NCBI GenBank assembly: GCA_963665705.1
Contig: OY762448.1
Coordinates: 1,798,001 to 1,862,000, forward strand
Reading direction: 5' to 3'
Length of the DNA stretch: 64,000 nt
Source of the DNA: Saccharicrinis sp963665705
GTDB taxonomy: Bacteria; Bacteroidota; Bacteroidia; Bacteroidales; Marinilabiliaceae
Below, piece after piece: positions 9,220 to 18,371 of the stretch. The position numbers were made by a program, and so were the translations under genes. The notes beneath the pieces are model-generated. The model had not been told where the DNA came from, did not search any database, and saw nothing but the letters and a program-made list of their open reading frames with translations. Every line of letters begins with the position of its first letter. Positions within the stretch are counted from its first letter, which is position 1.

Positions 9220-11262
9220 ATGACAATAGAAAACTTTAGAAGTAAGGAGATTAGTTGGCTGTCATTTAACGATAGAGTATTGCAGGAAGCCTCAAGAAAA
9301 AATGTACCACTAATAGAACGAATAAAGTTTTTAGGAATCTACTCTAATAACATGGATGAATTTTTCAGAGTTCGTGTTGCAGTATTGAAGAGAATTGTGC
9401 AGTTAGATAAAAATACTGTTTTTGAAGGAGGTGCTCCAAAAGATATATTAAAGGATATTCATAATGAAGTGATCAGGCAATCTCGTAAATTTGCTAAAGC
9501 TTACGATGATATAATTGTTGGTTTAGAAGAGGAGGGGATATATCTTATAAATGAAAATGATTTAACAGAAGATCAAGGCCGATTTGTAAAAAAATACTTT
9601 CAGAAAAAAGTTCGGGGTAATTTAATGCCGATTATAATTTCAAAAAAGAGGGAATTACCAGATTTGTCAGATAATGGAATTTATTTAGGTGTTTATTTGC
9701 AAGAATTACTTAGTGGAAAAGATAATTATGCGTTAATTGAAATTCCGTCTTCCTTAGACCGGTTTGTATTACTTCCTTCAAATGATGGTAAAAAGTACGT
9801 CATGTTATTAGATGATGTGATTAGATATGAGTTGAAGGATATTTTTTACATGTTTAAGTTTGATCGAATATCAGCTTATACATTTAAGTTAACCCGAGAT
9901 GCTGAATTAGATATTAATGATGATATCTCTGAAAGCTATGTGAAGAAAATTTCCAAAGGATTAGAACGACGAAAGGAAGCTAGCCCGGTTAGGTTTGTTC
10001 ATGATAAAAATATGCCTAACGAAATGCTTTCGTTGCTTTTGAAAAAGCTTGATTATACAACTGAAGATGCAGTAATTAGGGGTGGAAGATACCATAACTT
10101 TAAAGATTTTATTAATTTTCCAAAGTTTGGAGCGAAGAATATGACTTACGATTCTTTATCACCAATTTATCATAAACATATTCAACCACAAACATCGTTA
10201 TTTAAAATAATTTCAAAACGTGATATTTTACTGCATTATCCATATCATTCATTTTCTCATTTTATAGATTTTCTTCGAGAGGCATCGATAGATCCTTATG
10301 TTAGAGAAATTAAAATAACAATTTATCGGGTAGCGAAAAATTCAGCAGTAATGAAAGCCCTAAGAAATGCTGCTAGAAATGGAAAATCTGTTGTGGCAGT
10401 TATGGAACTTCAGGCAAGATTTGATGAGAAAGCAAATATTTCGTATGCCAATAAATTAAAAGAGGCTGGAGTTAAAGTTATTTTTGGTGTTGCTGGCTTA
10501 AAAGTACATTCTAAATTGTGTTTAGTAACGCGAAAAGAAAAAAGTAATAATGTTTGCTATGCAGGAATTGGAACAGGTAATTTTAATGAAGATTCAGCTG
10601 GTATTTTTGCCGATCATTTTCTTTTAACCCGCCATGAAGGAATTGCTAAAGAAGTAGCTTCTGTGTTTGAGTTTTTTAGTAAAAACTATAATATACCTAC
10701 TTTTGAACATTTATTAGTGTCGCCTTTTTACATGAGGGATTCAATTGAAAAACTAATCCGTCAGGAAATTGAAAATGCTTCACAAGGTAAAAAAGCATAT
10801 GTTTACATTAAGGTTAATAATCTTGTTGATTATCAGTTAATTCACTTGTTGTATGAGGCTAAAAAATCAGGTGTTGAAGTGATATTAAATGTTCGGGGTA
10901 TGTTTTCTTTAATATCGGAATTCGATAAGCCTGAAAATTCAATTGAGTGCTTTGGCTTAATTGACAGGTTTCTTGAGCATTCTCGTATTTATGTATTTTG
11001 CAATGATGGCGATGAAAAAATTTATTTTTCTTCAGCTGATTTTATGACTCGAAATTTAGATAGAAGAATCGAAGTAGCATGTCCTATTTACAGTAAAGAT
11101 TTAAAGAAAGAAATACTAACGATGCTTGAAATGCAACGAAAGGATAATTGTTCTGCCAGGTATTTAAATAACTCCTTAGATAATACTTTGAAAGGTAAAA
11201 AATCAGATGAACCTGATTTTAGGTCGCAGTTGGAATTTTATAACTGGTTACAAGATAAATAA
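9220..11262 (+). CDS. ppk1: polyphosphate kinase 1
   Basis: This 680-residue protein makes and breaks inorganic polyphosphate using ATP. It contains the N-terminal PPK domain (WLSFNDRVLQEA; NNMDEFFRVRVA), the middle domain, and two phospholipase-D-like C-terminal halves. The expected autophosphorylated histidine sits in LKVHSKLCLV (H430), and the second HxR-type motif is EHSRIYVFC. The length matches the family (about 690). The gene starts with the classical ENFRSKEISWLSFN sequence, which supports the chosen start. It appears monocistronic and divergent from the FNR-like gene; no PPX exopolyphosphatase is adjacent. Confidence 0.95.
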   Translation: MTIENFRSKEISWLSFNDRVLQEASRKNVPLIERIKFLGIYSNNMDEFFRVRVAVLKRIVQLDKNTVFEGGAPKDILKDIHNEVIRQSRKFAKAYDDIIVGLEEEGIYLINENDLTEDQGRFVKKYFQKKVRGNLMPIIISKKRELPDLSDNGIYLGVYLQELLSGKDNYALIEIPSSLDRFVLLPSNDGKKYVMLLDDVIRYELKDIFYMFKFDRISAYTFKLTRDAELDINDDISESYVKKISKGLERRKEASPVRFVHDKNMPNEMLSLLLKKLDYTTEDAVIRGGRYHNFKDFINFPKFGAKNMTYDSLSPIYHKHIQPQTSLFKIISKRDILLHYPYHSFSHFIDFLREASIDPYVREIKITIYRVAKNSAVMKALRNAARNGKSVVAVMELQARFDEKANISYANKLKEAGVKVIFGVAGLKVHSKLCLVTRKEKSNNVCYAGIGTGNFNEDSAGIFADHFLLTRHEGIAKEVASVFEFFSKNYNIPTFEHLLVSPFYMRDSIEKLIRQEIENASQGKKAYVYIKVNNLVDYQLIHLLYEAKKSGVEVILNVRGMFSLISEFDKPENSIECFGLIDRFLEHSRIYVFCNDGDEKIYFSSADFMTRNLDRRIEVACPIYSKDLKKEILTMLEMQRKDNCSARYLNNSLDNTLKGKKSDEPDFRSQLEFYNWLQDK

Positions 11263-11436
11263 AGACATTAATGTGAAAATATGAACTTATAGATTCGTAT
11301 TTAAGTTTTTATTATTGAGATATATCATTGAAGAGTGTTGAACTAATGCTCAACTTTACAAATAATATAAATTGTACTAATCAGGCATTTTATGAATGCT
11401 GATATTAAAAATTTTACATTTAATTAGGCTAGGATT

Positions 11437-12468
11437 ATGACAAAAATGAAAGCTTTGGTAAAGGCGAAGCCGGAAAGAGGAATCTGGATGGAAGAAATTG
11501 ATTTACCAGAAATAGGTGTAAATGATGTTTTAATTAAAGTTGTAAAATCTGCTATCTGTGGAACAGACTTGCATATTTATCTGTGGGATGAATGGGCGCA
11601 AAACACAATAAATACTCCGATGACAATCGGTCATGAATACGTTGGTTATATTGCTAAAGTAGGAAATGAAGTAACAGAGTTTAAAGAAGGAGATAGGGTA
11701 ACCGGTGAAGGTCATATATCTTGCGGACACTGTAGAAACTGTAGAAGAGGCCGGCAGCATATTTGTGAAAACTCAGTTAGTATAGGAGTTAATACTAATG
11801 GAGCTTTTGCCGAATATGTAAAAGTGCCATCTTATAACGTAATGAAAGTACATCCAAATATACCTGATGAAATAGCTTCAATAATGGATCCTTTTGGTAA
11901 TGCCACGCACACAACATTAAGTTTTCCAATTATAGGTGAAGATGTTGTGGTTACGGGTGCAGGTTTAATTGGGAGTATGTGTATTGCAATTGCTAAGTTT
12001 GCAGGAGCCAGATATGTAGTTGCAACAGAAACAAATGAATACAGAGCTGAATTAGCCAGAAAGATGGGAGCGACAAAGGTGGTTAATCCATTAAAAGAGA
12101 ATTTAAAAGATGTAGTTACAGAATTAAATATGAAAGGTTTTGATATTGGTTTAGAATGTTCAGGCAACTCCTCAGCTTTTAATTCTATGTTGGATACAAT
12201 GTATAATTCCGGAAAAATATCTCTCTTAGGAATCCAACCATCAACAACTCAAATAGACTGGACTAAAGTGATATTTAAGGGTTTGACACTTAAAGGGATT
12301 TATGGAAGAGAAATGTTTGAAACATGGTATCATATGGAACAAATGTTACTTACAGGTATTGATTTAACACCAATGATTACACATCGGTTTCATGTTGATG
12401 ATTTTCAGAAGGGCTTTGATATTATGGAAACAGGGAATAGTGGGAAGGTTATTTTGAACTGGGAGTAA
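11437..12468 (+). CDS. tdh: L-threonine 3-dehydrogenase
   Basis: This 343-residue zinc-dependent medium-chain dehydrogenase oxidises L-threonine to 2-amino-3-ketobutyrate. The catalytic zinc site shows C41 (CGTDLHIY), H66 and E67 (GHEYVGY). The structural zinc cysteines are C96, C99, C102 and C110. The NAD-binding region is around residues 165-200 (VTGAGLIGSMCIAI). The TDLHIYLWDEWAQ stretch is typical of Tdh rather than generic alcohol dehydrogenases. The usual partner kbl (2-amino-3-ketobutyrate CoA ligase) is not adjacent here. Confidence 0.93.
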   Translation: MTKMKALVKAKPERGIWMEEIDLPEIGVNDVLIKVVKSAICGTDLHIYLWDEWAQNTINTPMTIGHEYVGYIAKVGNEVTEFKEGDRVTGEGHISCGHCRNCRRGRQHICENSVSIGVNTNGAFAEYVKVPSYNVMKVHPNIPDEIASIMDPFGNATHTTLSFPIIGEDVVVTGAGLIGSMCIAIAKFAGARYVVATETNEYRAELARKMGATKVVNPLKENLKDVVTELNMKGFDIGLECSGNSSAFNSMLDTMYNSGKISLLGIQPSTTQIDWTKVIFKGLTLKGIYGREMFETWYHMEQMLLTGIDLTPMITHRFHVDDFQKGFDIMETGNSGKVILNWE

Positions 12469-12486
12469 AAAGTTACATCAATAATC

Positions 12487-12517
12487 CTACCTCTTATTTT
12501 TCATAAATAAGAGGTAG
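12487..12517 (+). terminator. stem-loop after tdh
   Basis: A perfect 13-bp stem (CTACCTCTTATTT with AAATAAGAGGTAG) and a 5-base loop begin 18 bases after the tdh stop. There is no long T-run after it on the + strand, so it may be a weak terminator or an mRNA-end stabiliser. Confidence 0.55.
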
Positions 12518-12612
12518 AACTAAATTTACGGGGGGATGAATCATACTACATAATATATAGTCTGATATGTTTTTATCGTTGTGAAATGATCTATAATATT
12601 TCGTATAAATTC

Positions 12613-12804
12613 TTATTTAAACGTTATTACAAGACCTCCAAAAGAACCATAAAGAATACTATTTATAGGATTAGAAGTTATTGGGCATGTTCCGGAATTA
12701 CATCCAACAAAATAATAATATACAAAACCAACCAAACCACCAATAACAATACCGAGTCCTAATCTTTTAAAATTTTGTTTTTTTATTTTCTCCCAAATCT
12801 TCAT
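12613..12804 (-). CDS. small membrane protein, DUF6132-like
   Basis: This 63-residue protein has a basic N-terminus, one glycine-rich membrane helix (LGIVIGGLVGFVYYYFVGC), then a CNSGTCPITSNP motif and a second short hydrophobic stretch. The CxSGTCPITSNP signature is recognisable from a family of very small Bacteroidetes membrane proteins (DUF6132) of unknown role. The two cysteines spaced CxxxxC could form a disulphide or bind a metal on the outer side. It is a single gene facing away from the next one. Confidence 0.7.
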   Translation of the reverse strand: MKIWEKIKKQNFKRLGLGIVIGGLVGFVYYYFVGCNSGTCPITSNPINSILYGSFGGLVITFK

Positions 12805-12851
12805 AATTTCGAACTATAAATATTTTTACAAATATATTAAAATATATAATA

Positions 12852-14096
12852 ATGTATATATGTAGGCTAGTTGTTTTTTATTTTTTGTTTGTAGGCACTG
12901 TTTCTCATGCACAAACAAAAATGGAGGTTCTTGAAAAAAAGGTTAAGGAAATTTCTGAACTGGAGGATGCATATGAAAAGGAATATCAATTAGCAGAGTT
13001 TAAGAAAGTATTTACAACTTTTCTTAAAACTTACAATAAAAATACTACGATCGCTGATTCTGCCTATATTCAAGTAACTAAATCAAGTGATTCGAAATAC
13101 TCAGTTTATTATTACAATACATATAAGGATGGTATTGTGTATAGACTCGACTGGTATATTGTATTTGGAGGAGTTTATAACAGGCAAGTACTGCATTTTT
13201 TTGATAAATCCTTTTCTCATAAAGATAAAAGGGGTGTAGGAGAGTTTAGATTGCATTTATCCAGATTATCACAAGGAAATATTGATTTGTATCCAATGAC
13301 ATTTTCTTTCAAGGCAGATGGTAAAATATATAGGGAATACAGAGATATAGCATCGATTTGTATGTTTGAACAGATACAACAAAAAGAAACAGATGATGCA
13401 ATGATAGCTTTAAACGATTCTATTATTGAGAGAATGAAAATTCTTTGGGCCAACAAAGAGTATTTTGGTGATCATTTTAAAGGTCTTACAAGAATATCAA
13501 CTTTGATTTCTGAAGATAAAAAAGTAAAAGTGTGTACATGGAATATTCCTTTACCGAATTCAACCCAACTATTTTTTGGAGCAGTTGTAACTAAAAATAA
13601 AGACGGAAACATAAAATATTATGAACTGCATGATGCTTCAGATAAAATGCGCTCTCCAGAAAAGGCAGTCCTTACTCCACGAAAATGGTATGGAGCTGTT
13701 TATTATGATATGGTTTCTGTAAAAGATAAAAATTACGGTACTTATTATGCGCTAATTGGTTATAAACCTAATGATGAAATGACAAAGAAAAAGGTAGTAG
13801 ATCCTTTAATTGTGGTAAATAATGCAACTCCAAAATTTGGGTATTCAGTATTTCGAAATGATCGTGTTGTGGATAAAAGACTTGTTTTTGAATATGCTGC
13901 AAGTACCAGCATGATGTTGAAATATGAAAAGCATAATGAACGCTTTATTTTAGATCATTTATCACCTCCTAGTAGCTTATATAAAGATAATTATCGTATG
14001 TATGGTCCGGATTTTTCTTATGATAGTTATGTGTTAGAAAAAGGGAAATGGATTCTTGAAAAGGATGTGGATGTACGATTATCCGGGAACCATTAA
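12852..14096 (+). CDS. secreted protein of unknown function, Bacteroidetes type
   Basis: This 414-residue protein starts with a signal peptide (hydrophobic VVFYFLFVGTVSHA, probable cleavage after HAQ). The mature part has no membrane helix. It is rich in aromatic beta-like segments in its second half (WYGAVYYDMV, YYALIGYKPND, RLVFEYAASTSMMLKYEKH, FILDHLSPPSS), a pattern I recognise from uncharacterised exported Bacteroidetes proteins but cannot name. It stands alone on the + strand upstream of the DPP III-type peptidase, 50 bases apart, so a shared transcript is possible. No enzymatic motif was found. Confidence 0.75.
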   Translation: MYICRLVVFYFLFVGTVSHAQTKMEVLEKKVKEISELEDAYEKEYQLAEFKKVFTTFLKTYNKNTTIADSAYIQVTKSSDSKYSVYYYNTYKDGIVYRLDWYIVFGGVYNRQVLHFFDKSFSHKDKRGVGEFRLHLSRLSQGNIDLYPMTFSFKADGKIYREYRDIASICMFEQIQQKETDDAMIALNDSIIERMKILWANKEYFGDHFKGLTRISTLISEDKKVKVCTWNIPLPNSTQLFFGAVVTKNKDGNIKYYELHDASDKMRSPEKAVLTPRKWYGAVYYDMVSVKDKNYGTYYALIGYKPNDEMTKKKVVDPLIVVNNATPKFGYSVFRNDRVVDKRLVFEYAASTSMMLKYEKHNERFILDHLSPPSSLYKDNYRMYGPDFSYDSYVLEKGKWILEKDVDVRLSGNH

Positions 14097-14146
14097 AGGA
14101 TTAAACTGTTATATAAAATAAAAATATAGTACTCTAATAAATCAAT

Positions 14147-16087
14147 ATGGAAGTATTTGCAGAAAAATTTGATGATATAAAAATATTAAGGTATGAGATA
14201 CCTGGATTTGAAAATCTTGACCTGAAAAAGAAATTATATATATATTATTTAAGTCAGGCAACCATCGCAGGCAGAGATATTCTTTGGGATCAGCATGGTA
14301 AATACAATCTATATCTGCGTGATATTCTGGAAGCTATTTTAATTGGGGTACAAGATGAAACGAACCCGGAATGGAATGATCTTGAGATTTATCTTAAAAA
14401 AGTATGGTTTTCTTCCGGACCACATCACCATTATAGTACAGATAAGTTTAAACCATTATTTTCTCAAGAGTCTTTTAATAAGTGGATTGGCCAATTAAAA
14501 GCAGGTGAACATGGCATCACAGAAGATCATTTAAAATTTGAAAATATTCAAGTGCTACTTAAAATTTTGTTTGATACAGAATTTTGTTCCAAAAGAGTAA
14601 ATACAAATCCTGAAATGGATCTTATAACTTCATCTTCCAATAATTTTTATGAAAATGTAAATCAAAGTGAAGTTGAAGAATTTTATAAAAAGCAAAAAGA
14701 TAATGCTTCTAATAAAAAACTATCTTTTGGTTTAAATTCTAAATTGGTTAAGGGTGATTGTGTTAAAGAAGAAGTTTATAAAAAGGGTGGATTGTATGGT
14801 TCAGCCATTGAGGTTATTGTTGATCATTTAGAGAAGGCAAAAAGTTATGCTGAAAATGATGAACAGGTTCATATCATCAATTCTTTAATTCAATTTTATA
14901 ATACGGGTGATCTTGAAAACTTTGATGAATTTAATATTCTTTGGGTAAAATCACTTTCTGGAGACGTTGACTTTATCAATGGCTTTATTGAAACATATGG
15001 TGATCCTATGGGGATGAAAGCCACCTGGGAAGGTTTGGTTCAGCTAAAAGATGAAGTTGAAACAAAAAGAGCTGAAGTGATAGCTGAAAATGCAAGTTGG
15101 TTTGAACAGCATGCTCCGGTTGATCCAAAATTTAAAAAAGATGAAATAATTGGTATCTCACTCAAGGCCATAAATGCAGTAACGTTAGGTGGTGATTGTT
15201 ATCCGGCAAGTCCATTAGGGATTAATTTACCTAATGCAGAATGGATTAGAGAGGAATATGGATCAAAATCAGTTACTTTAACTAATATTTCCAATGCGCA
15301 TCATAAAGCATCTCTTAGTACAGGATTTTCAGAAGAATTTTGTTTTTCAGAAGAAGAGGTGGCATTAGAAAAGAAATATGGATCTATCTCAGATAATCTT
15401 CATACACATTTGCATGAATGTGTTGGTCATGGTTCTGGAAAGATGATGCCAGGTGTTACTTCTGATTCCTTAAAGTCATTTGGTTCAGTAATTGAAGAAA
15501 CCAGAGCAGATTTATATGGATTATATTTTATGTATCACCATAAAGCTATTGAGTTAGACTTAATTCCTCATTTAGATGCAGCAAAAGCACATTATAATGG
15601 ATATTTACGTAATGGTTTGTTAACTCAAATCACACGAATTAAGTTAGGCGATAAAGTGGAGCAAGCACATATGCGTAACCGACAATTGATTAGTAAATGG
15701 GTGTTTGAAAAAGGTGAAGGTACTGTTGTTGAAAGAGTATCGAGAAATAATAAAACCTATTTTGTGATTAGAGATTACGATAAATTGCATGAATTATTTG
15801 GTGAATTATTAAAAGAAATCCAGCGAATAAAATCAGAAGGAGATTATGACGCAGCTAAAAATATAGTAGAAGGTTATGGTGTTGAAATTGACATTGATTT
15901 ACACAAAGAAGTATTAGAACGATTTGAAAAATTACAAGTTCCTCCTTTTACCGGTTTTTTAAATCCTAATATAAATTTAGTTTATGAAGGAGAGGACGTT
16001 GTTGATGTTAAGGTGGATTATAATACTAATTATACCAAGCAAATGTTAAAGTATTCAAAATGTTTTAACACCATAAAAACCTTTTGA
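14147..16087 (+). CDS. dipeptidyl-peptidase III-type zinc metallopeptidase (M49)
   Basis: This 646-residue protein carries the hallmark six-residue zinc motif of family M49, HECVGH (H423, E424, H428), where most metallopeptidases have HExxH. The second motif, EETRADLYGLYF (E450-E451), provides the third zinc ligand. M49 enzymes remove dipeptides from the N-terminus of short peptides. The length is in the usual 550-720 range. There is no signal peptide, so it is predicted to be cytoplasmic. The first ~130 residues, starting EVFAEKFDDIKILRYEIPGF, match the bacterial DPP III-like subgroup. Confidence 0.88.
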   Translation: MEVFAEKFDDIKILRYEIPGFENLDLKKKLYIYYLSQATIAGRDILWDQHGKYNLYLRDILEAILIGVQDETNPEWNDLEIYLKKVWFSSGPHHHYSTDKFKPLFSQESFNKWIGQLKAGEHGITEDHLKFENIQVLLKILFDTEFCSKRVNTNPEMDLITSSSNNFYENVNQSEVEEFYKKQKDNASNKKLSFGLNSKLVKGDCVKEEVYKKGGLYGSAIEVIVDHLEKAKSYAENDEQVHIINSLIQFYNTGDLENFDEFNILWVKSLSGDVDFINGFIETYGDPMGMKATWEGLVQLKDEVETKRAEVIAENASWFEQHAPVDPKFKKDEIIGISLKAINAVTLGGDCYPASPLGINLPNAEWIREEYGSKSVTLTNISNAHHKASLSTGFSEEFCFSEEEVALEKKYGSISDNLHTHLHECVGHGSGKMMPGVTSDSLKSFGSVIEETRADLYGLYFMYHHKAIELDLIPHLDAAKAHYNGYLRNGLLTQITRIKLGDKVEQAHMRNRQLISKWVFEKGEGTVVERVSRNNKTYFVIRDYDKLHELFGELLKEIQRIKSEGDYDAAKNIVEGYGVEIDIDLHKEVLERFEKLQVPPFTGFLNPNINLVYEGEDVVDVKVDYNTNYTKQMLKYSKCFNTIKTF

Positions 16088-16166
16088 AACCTTAGCTGTT
16101 TAGTAAAACAAAGGGCTTGGAGGTTTGAATTTCGGATTTTTAAGTCTTTTTTTTGAAGGTGTGATT

Positions 16167-16197
16167 TTTGTTTATATTAAAAAACTCACTTTCTTTG
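16167..16197 (+). promoter_or_regulatory. promoter of slyD
   Basis: A -33-like TTTG (16167-16170), a 19-base spacer and a -7-like TTTCTTTG (16190-16197; one base from TAnnTTTG) lie about 40 bases before the slyD start. Confidence 0.45.
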
Positions 16198-16237
16198 TAT
16201 AAATATTTTGATATAGAAATTATTAAAAGAAATACAT

Positions 16238-16828
16238 ATGGAAATTTCAAGAAACAAAATGGTAACTCTTTCTTATGTGTTACGATTGAAAGGATTTGAA
16301 GGGGAGATTGTAGAAGAGACTACTGAAGAAAAACCTCTTGAGTTTATTTTTGGAACAGGAAGAATGCTTCAGATGTTCGAAGATAAATTAGAAGGTTTAA
16401 AAGCTGGTGAGGAATTTAAATTTGAATTAAAAGCTGATGAAGCTTATGGTCAAATCAATGATGAGGCAAAAGTAAGCATTCCAAGAAATATATTTGAGGT
16501 TGACGGTAAAATGGATGAAGACTTAATTAAAGTTGGAAACATGGTACCTATGCAAGATGCTCAAGGAAATCGTTTGAATGGAATCGTTCTTGAAGTTACT
16601 GATGAAACTGTAAAAATGGATTTTAATCATCCATTAGCTGGTGATGATTTATTTTTCTCAGGTTCTATCAATACAGTTAGAGAAGCAACTGATGAAGAAA
16701 TTATGGCTGTTGTTGGCGGCGGTGGTTGTGGTTCTGGTTGTGGTTGTGGCGACGGAGCTGAAACTGGATGTGAAAGCGGAGCTTGTGGTTCTGATGGTTC
16801 AGGATCAGGTGGCTGTGGATGTTCATAA
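16238..16828 (+). CDS. slyD: SlyD-type FKBP peptidyl-prolyl isomerase with Cys/Gly-rich metal-binding tail
   Basis: This 196-residue protein has the SlyD layout. A split FKBP domain comes first (YVLRLKGFEGEIVEET; EFIFGTGRMLQMFE), interrupted by an insert-in-flap chaperone domain at about residues 70-130, with NHPLAGDDLFFSGSI closing the FKBP fold. From about residue 158 the tail is almost only Gly, Cys, Ser and Asp with seven cysteines (GCGSGCGCGDG and similar). SlyD tails usually bind nickel through His and Cys; this one uses Cys only. The protein probably combines proline isomerisation and chaperone activity with metal storage or delivery. Confidence 0.9.
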   Translation: MEISRNKMVTLSYVLRLKGFEGEIVEETTEEKPLEFIFGTGRMLQMFEDKLEGLKAGEEFKFELKADEAYGQINDEAKVSIPRNIFEVDGKMDEDLIKVGNMVPMQDAQGNRLNGIVLEVTDETVKMDFNHPLAGDDLFFSGSINTVREATDEEIMAVVGGGGCGSGCGCGDGAETGCESGACGSDGSGSGGCGCS

Positions 16829-16894
16829 TTATTAGCTGATTTTTAAGGCTTAAATATCTTTATATAAGATCTGTTAGCCCGTAAAAGTATATAG

Positions 16895-16927
16895 AAAGCC
16901 TGTTTTCATATGAAAATAGGCTTTTTC
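16895..16927 (+). terminator. terminator after slyD
   Basis: A 14-bp stem with one G-U pair (16895-16908 with 16911-16924) is followed by a T-rich tail, 67 bases after the slyD stop. Confidence 0.7.
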
Positions 16928-16972
16928 ATTTTTAATACCTTAATAGAACAGGGTATTATACAATAACTTTTC

Positions 16973-16980
16973 TATTTTTG
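16973..16980 (+). promoter_or_regulatory. -7 box TATTTTTG upstream of aroC
   Basis: Exact match to the Bacteroidetes -7 consensus TAnnTTTG, giving a leader of about 105 bases before aroC. A -33 TTG is not clear. Confidence 0.5.
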
Positions 16981-17090
16981 TGATTTAAATCATATTATCA
17001 ATCAAGAGTTCAATAACGATTAAGGGTAGCTTAGAGTTGTATATTATTTACTGCTTTTGCATTAATCTTTAATCTTTAATTAAATAAAAT

Positions 17091-18167
17091 ATGGCAGGTA
17101 ATTCTTTTGGACAATTTTTTAAATTAACCTCTTTTGGAGAGTCTCACGGTAAAGCAGTCGGTGGAGTGATTGAAGGTGTTATGCCTGGATTAGATTTGGA
17201 TATGGATTTTATTCAAGGTGAATTAAATCGTCGCAGACCAGGACAAAGTGCTATAACAACACCTCGTGATGAAAAAGATAAAGTTGAGATTCTTTCAGGT
17301 GTATTAGATGGAAAAGCAACCGGAACACCTATTGGTTTTGTAATATGGAATGCAGATCAACGTTCAAAAGATTATGGTAATATACAGGATGTTTATCGTC
17401 CTTCTCATGCCGATTATACTTACCAATCTAAATACGGTATACGTGACCATAGAGGAGGTGGTCGGTCTTCAGCTCGTGAAACGATAGCTCGTGTTGTTGC
17501 AGGTGCTGTTGCCAAACTTATCTTGAAAAAACACGGAGTTGAAATTGCAGCCTATACATCACAGGTAGGTACAATTAAATTAGATAAAACCTATGCAGAA
17601 CTAGATCTTTCTAAGATTGAAAATAATATAGTTCGTTGTCCGGATGAGGAAGTCGCAGATAAGATGATTGAATATATTGATCAGGTGCGTCAGGATAAAG
17701 ACTCTGTAGGTGGAGTAATAACTTGCGTTGTTAAAAATTCACCAGTAGGTTTGGGTGAACCAGTCTTTGATAAGTTCCATGCTCAAATGGGTAAAGCCAT
17801 GTTAGGTATAAATGCTGTTAAAGGTTTTGAATATGGTATGGGTTTTAAAGCTACAGAATTAAAGGGTTCTCAACATAATGATGAATTTTTTATGGATGGC
17901 AATAATGTAAGGACAAAAACAAATCGATCCGGAGGTGTTCAGGGAGGTATTACAAATGGTGAGGATGTTTATATGAATATTGCATTTAAACCAATTGCAA
18001 CCATATTAAAAGAACAAAATACCGTTAACAAACAGGGTGAGGAAATCGTATCAACAGTAAAGGGACGTCATGATCCTTGTGTTTTACCAAGAGCAGTACC
18101 AATTGTAGAGGCTATGGCTGCCATGGTTATGGTAGATATGATATATCTGAATAAGATGTATTCATAA
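17091..18167 (+). CDS. aroC: chorismate synthase
   Basis: This 358-residue FMN-dependent enzyme converts EPSP to chorismate, the last step of the shikimate pathway. The sequence carries the three family signatures: GESHGKAVGGVIEG near residue 16, the GIRDHRGGGRSSARET region (about 120-135), and RSGGVQGGITNGEDV followed by KGRHDPCVLPRAVPIVEAM near the C-terminus. The start MAGNSFGQFFKLTSFGESHG is the normal N-terminus. It is flanked by its own promoter-like box and is not next to other aro genes. Confidence 0.97.
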   Translation: MAGNSFGQFFKLTSFGESHGKAVGGVIEGVMPGLDLDMDFIQGELNRRRPGQSAITTPRDEKDKVEILSGVLDGKATGTPIGFVIWNADQRSKDYGNIQDVYRPSHADYTYQSKYGIRDHRGGGRSSARETIARVVAGAVAKLILKKHGVEIAAYTSQVGTIKLDKTYAELDLSKIENNIVRCPDEEVADKMIEYIDQVRQDKDSVGGVITCVVKNSPVGLGEPVFDKFHAQMGKAMLGINAVKGFEYGMGFKATELKGSQHNDEFFMDGNNVRTKTNRSGGVQGGITNGEDVYMNIAFKPIATILKEQNTVNKQGEEIVSTVKGRHDPCVLPRAVPIVEAMAAMVMVDMIYLNKMYS

Positions 18168-18371
18168 ACATAGCGTTTCTATTATAAAAATATAGATAGT
18201 ATAAAAATCTTCCTTTTTGACAAGATTCAGAAGGGAAGTTTTATTCTATAATTATGGAATGGATATGTATTGAATATTCATATTCAATTCTATAATTTGT
18301 AAATCATCATATAAAATAAAATTCTGTTAAAGCAGATTTGTTTCTCTTTTCTCAAAATCTCTTATTAAATA

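Noticed and set aside
16641..16835. Overlapping + strand reading frame in the slyD tail (valine-rich)
   Set aside because: It is the shifted frame of the GGT/TGT-rich Cys-Gly tail; low complexity explains it.
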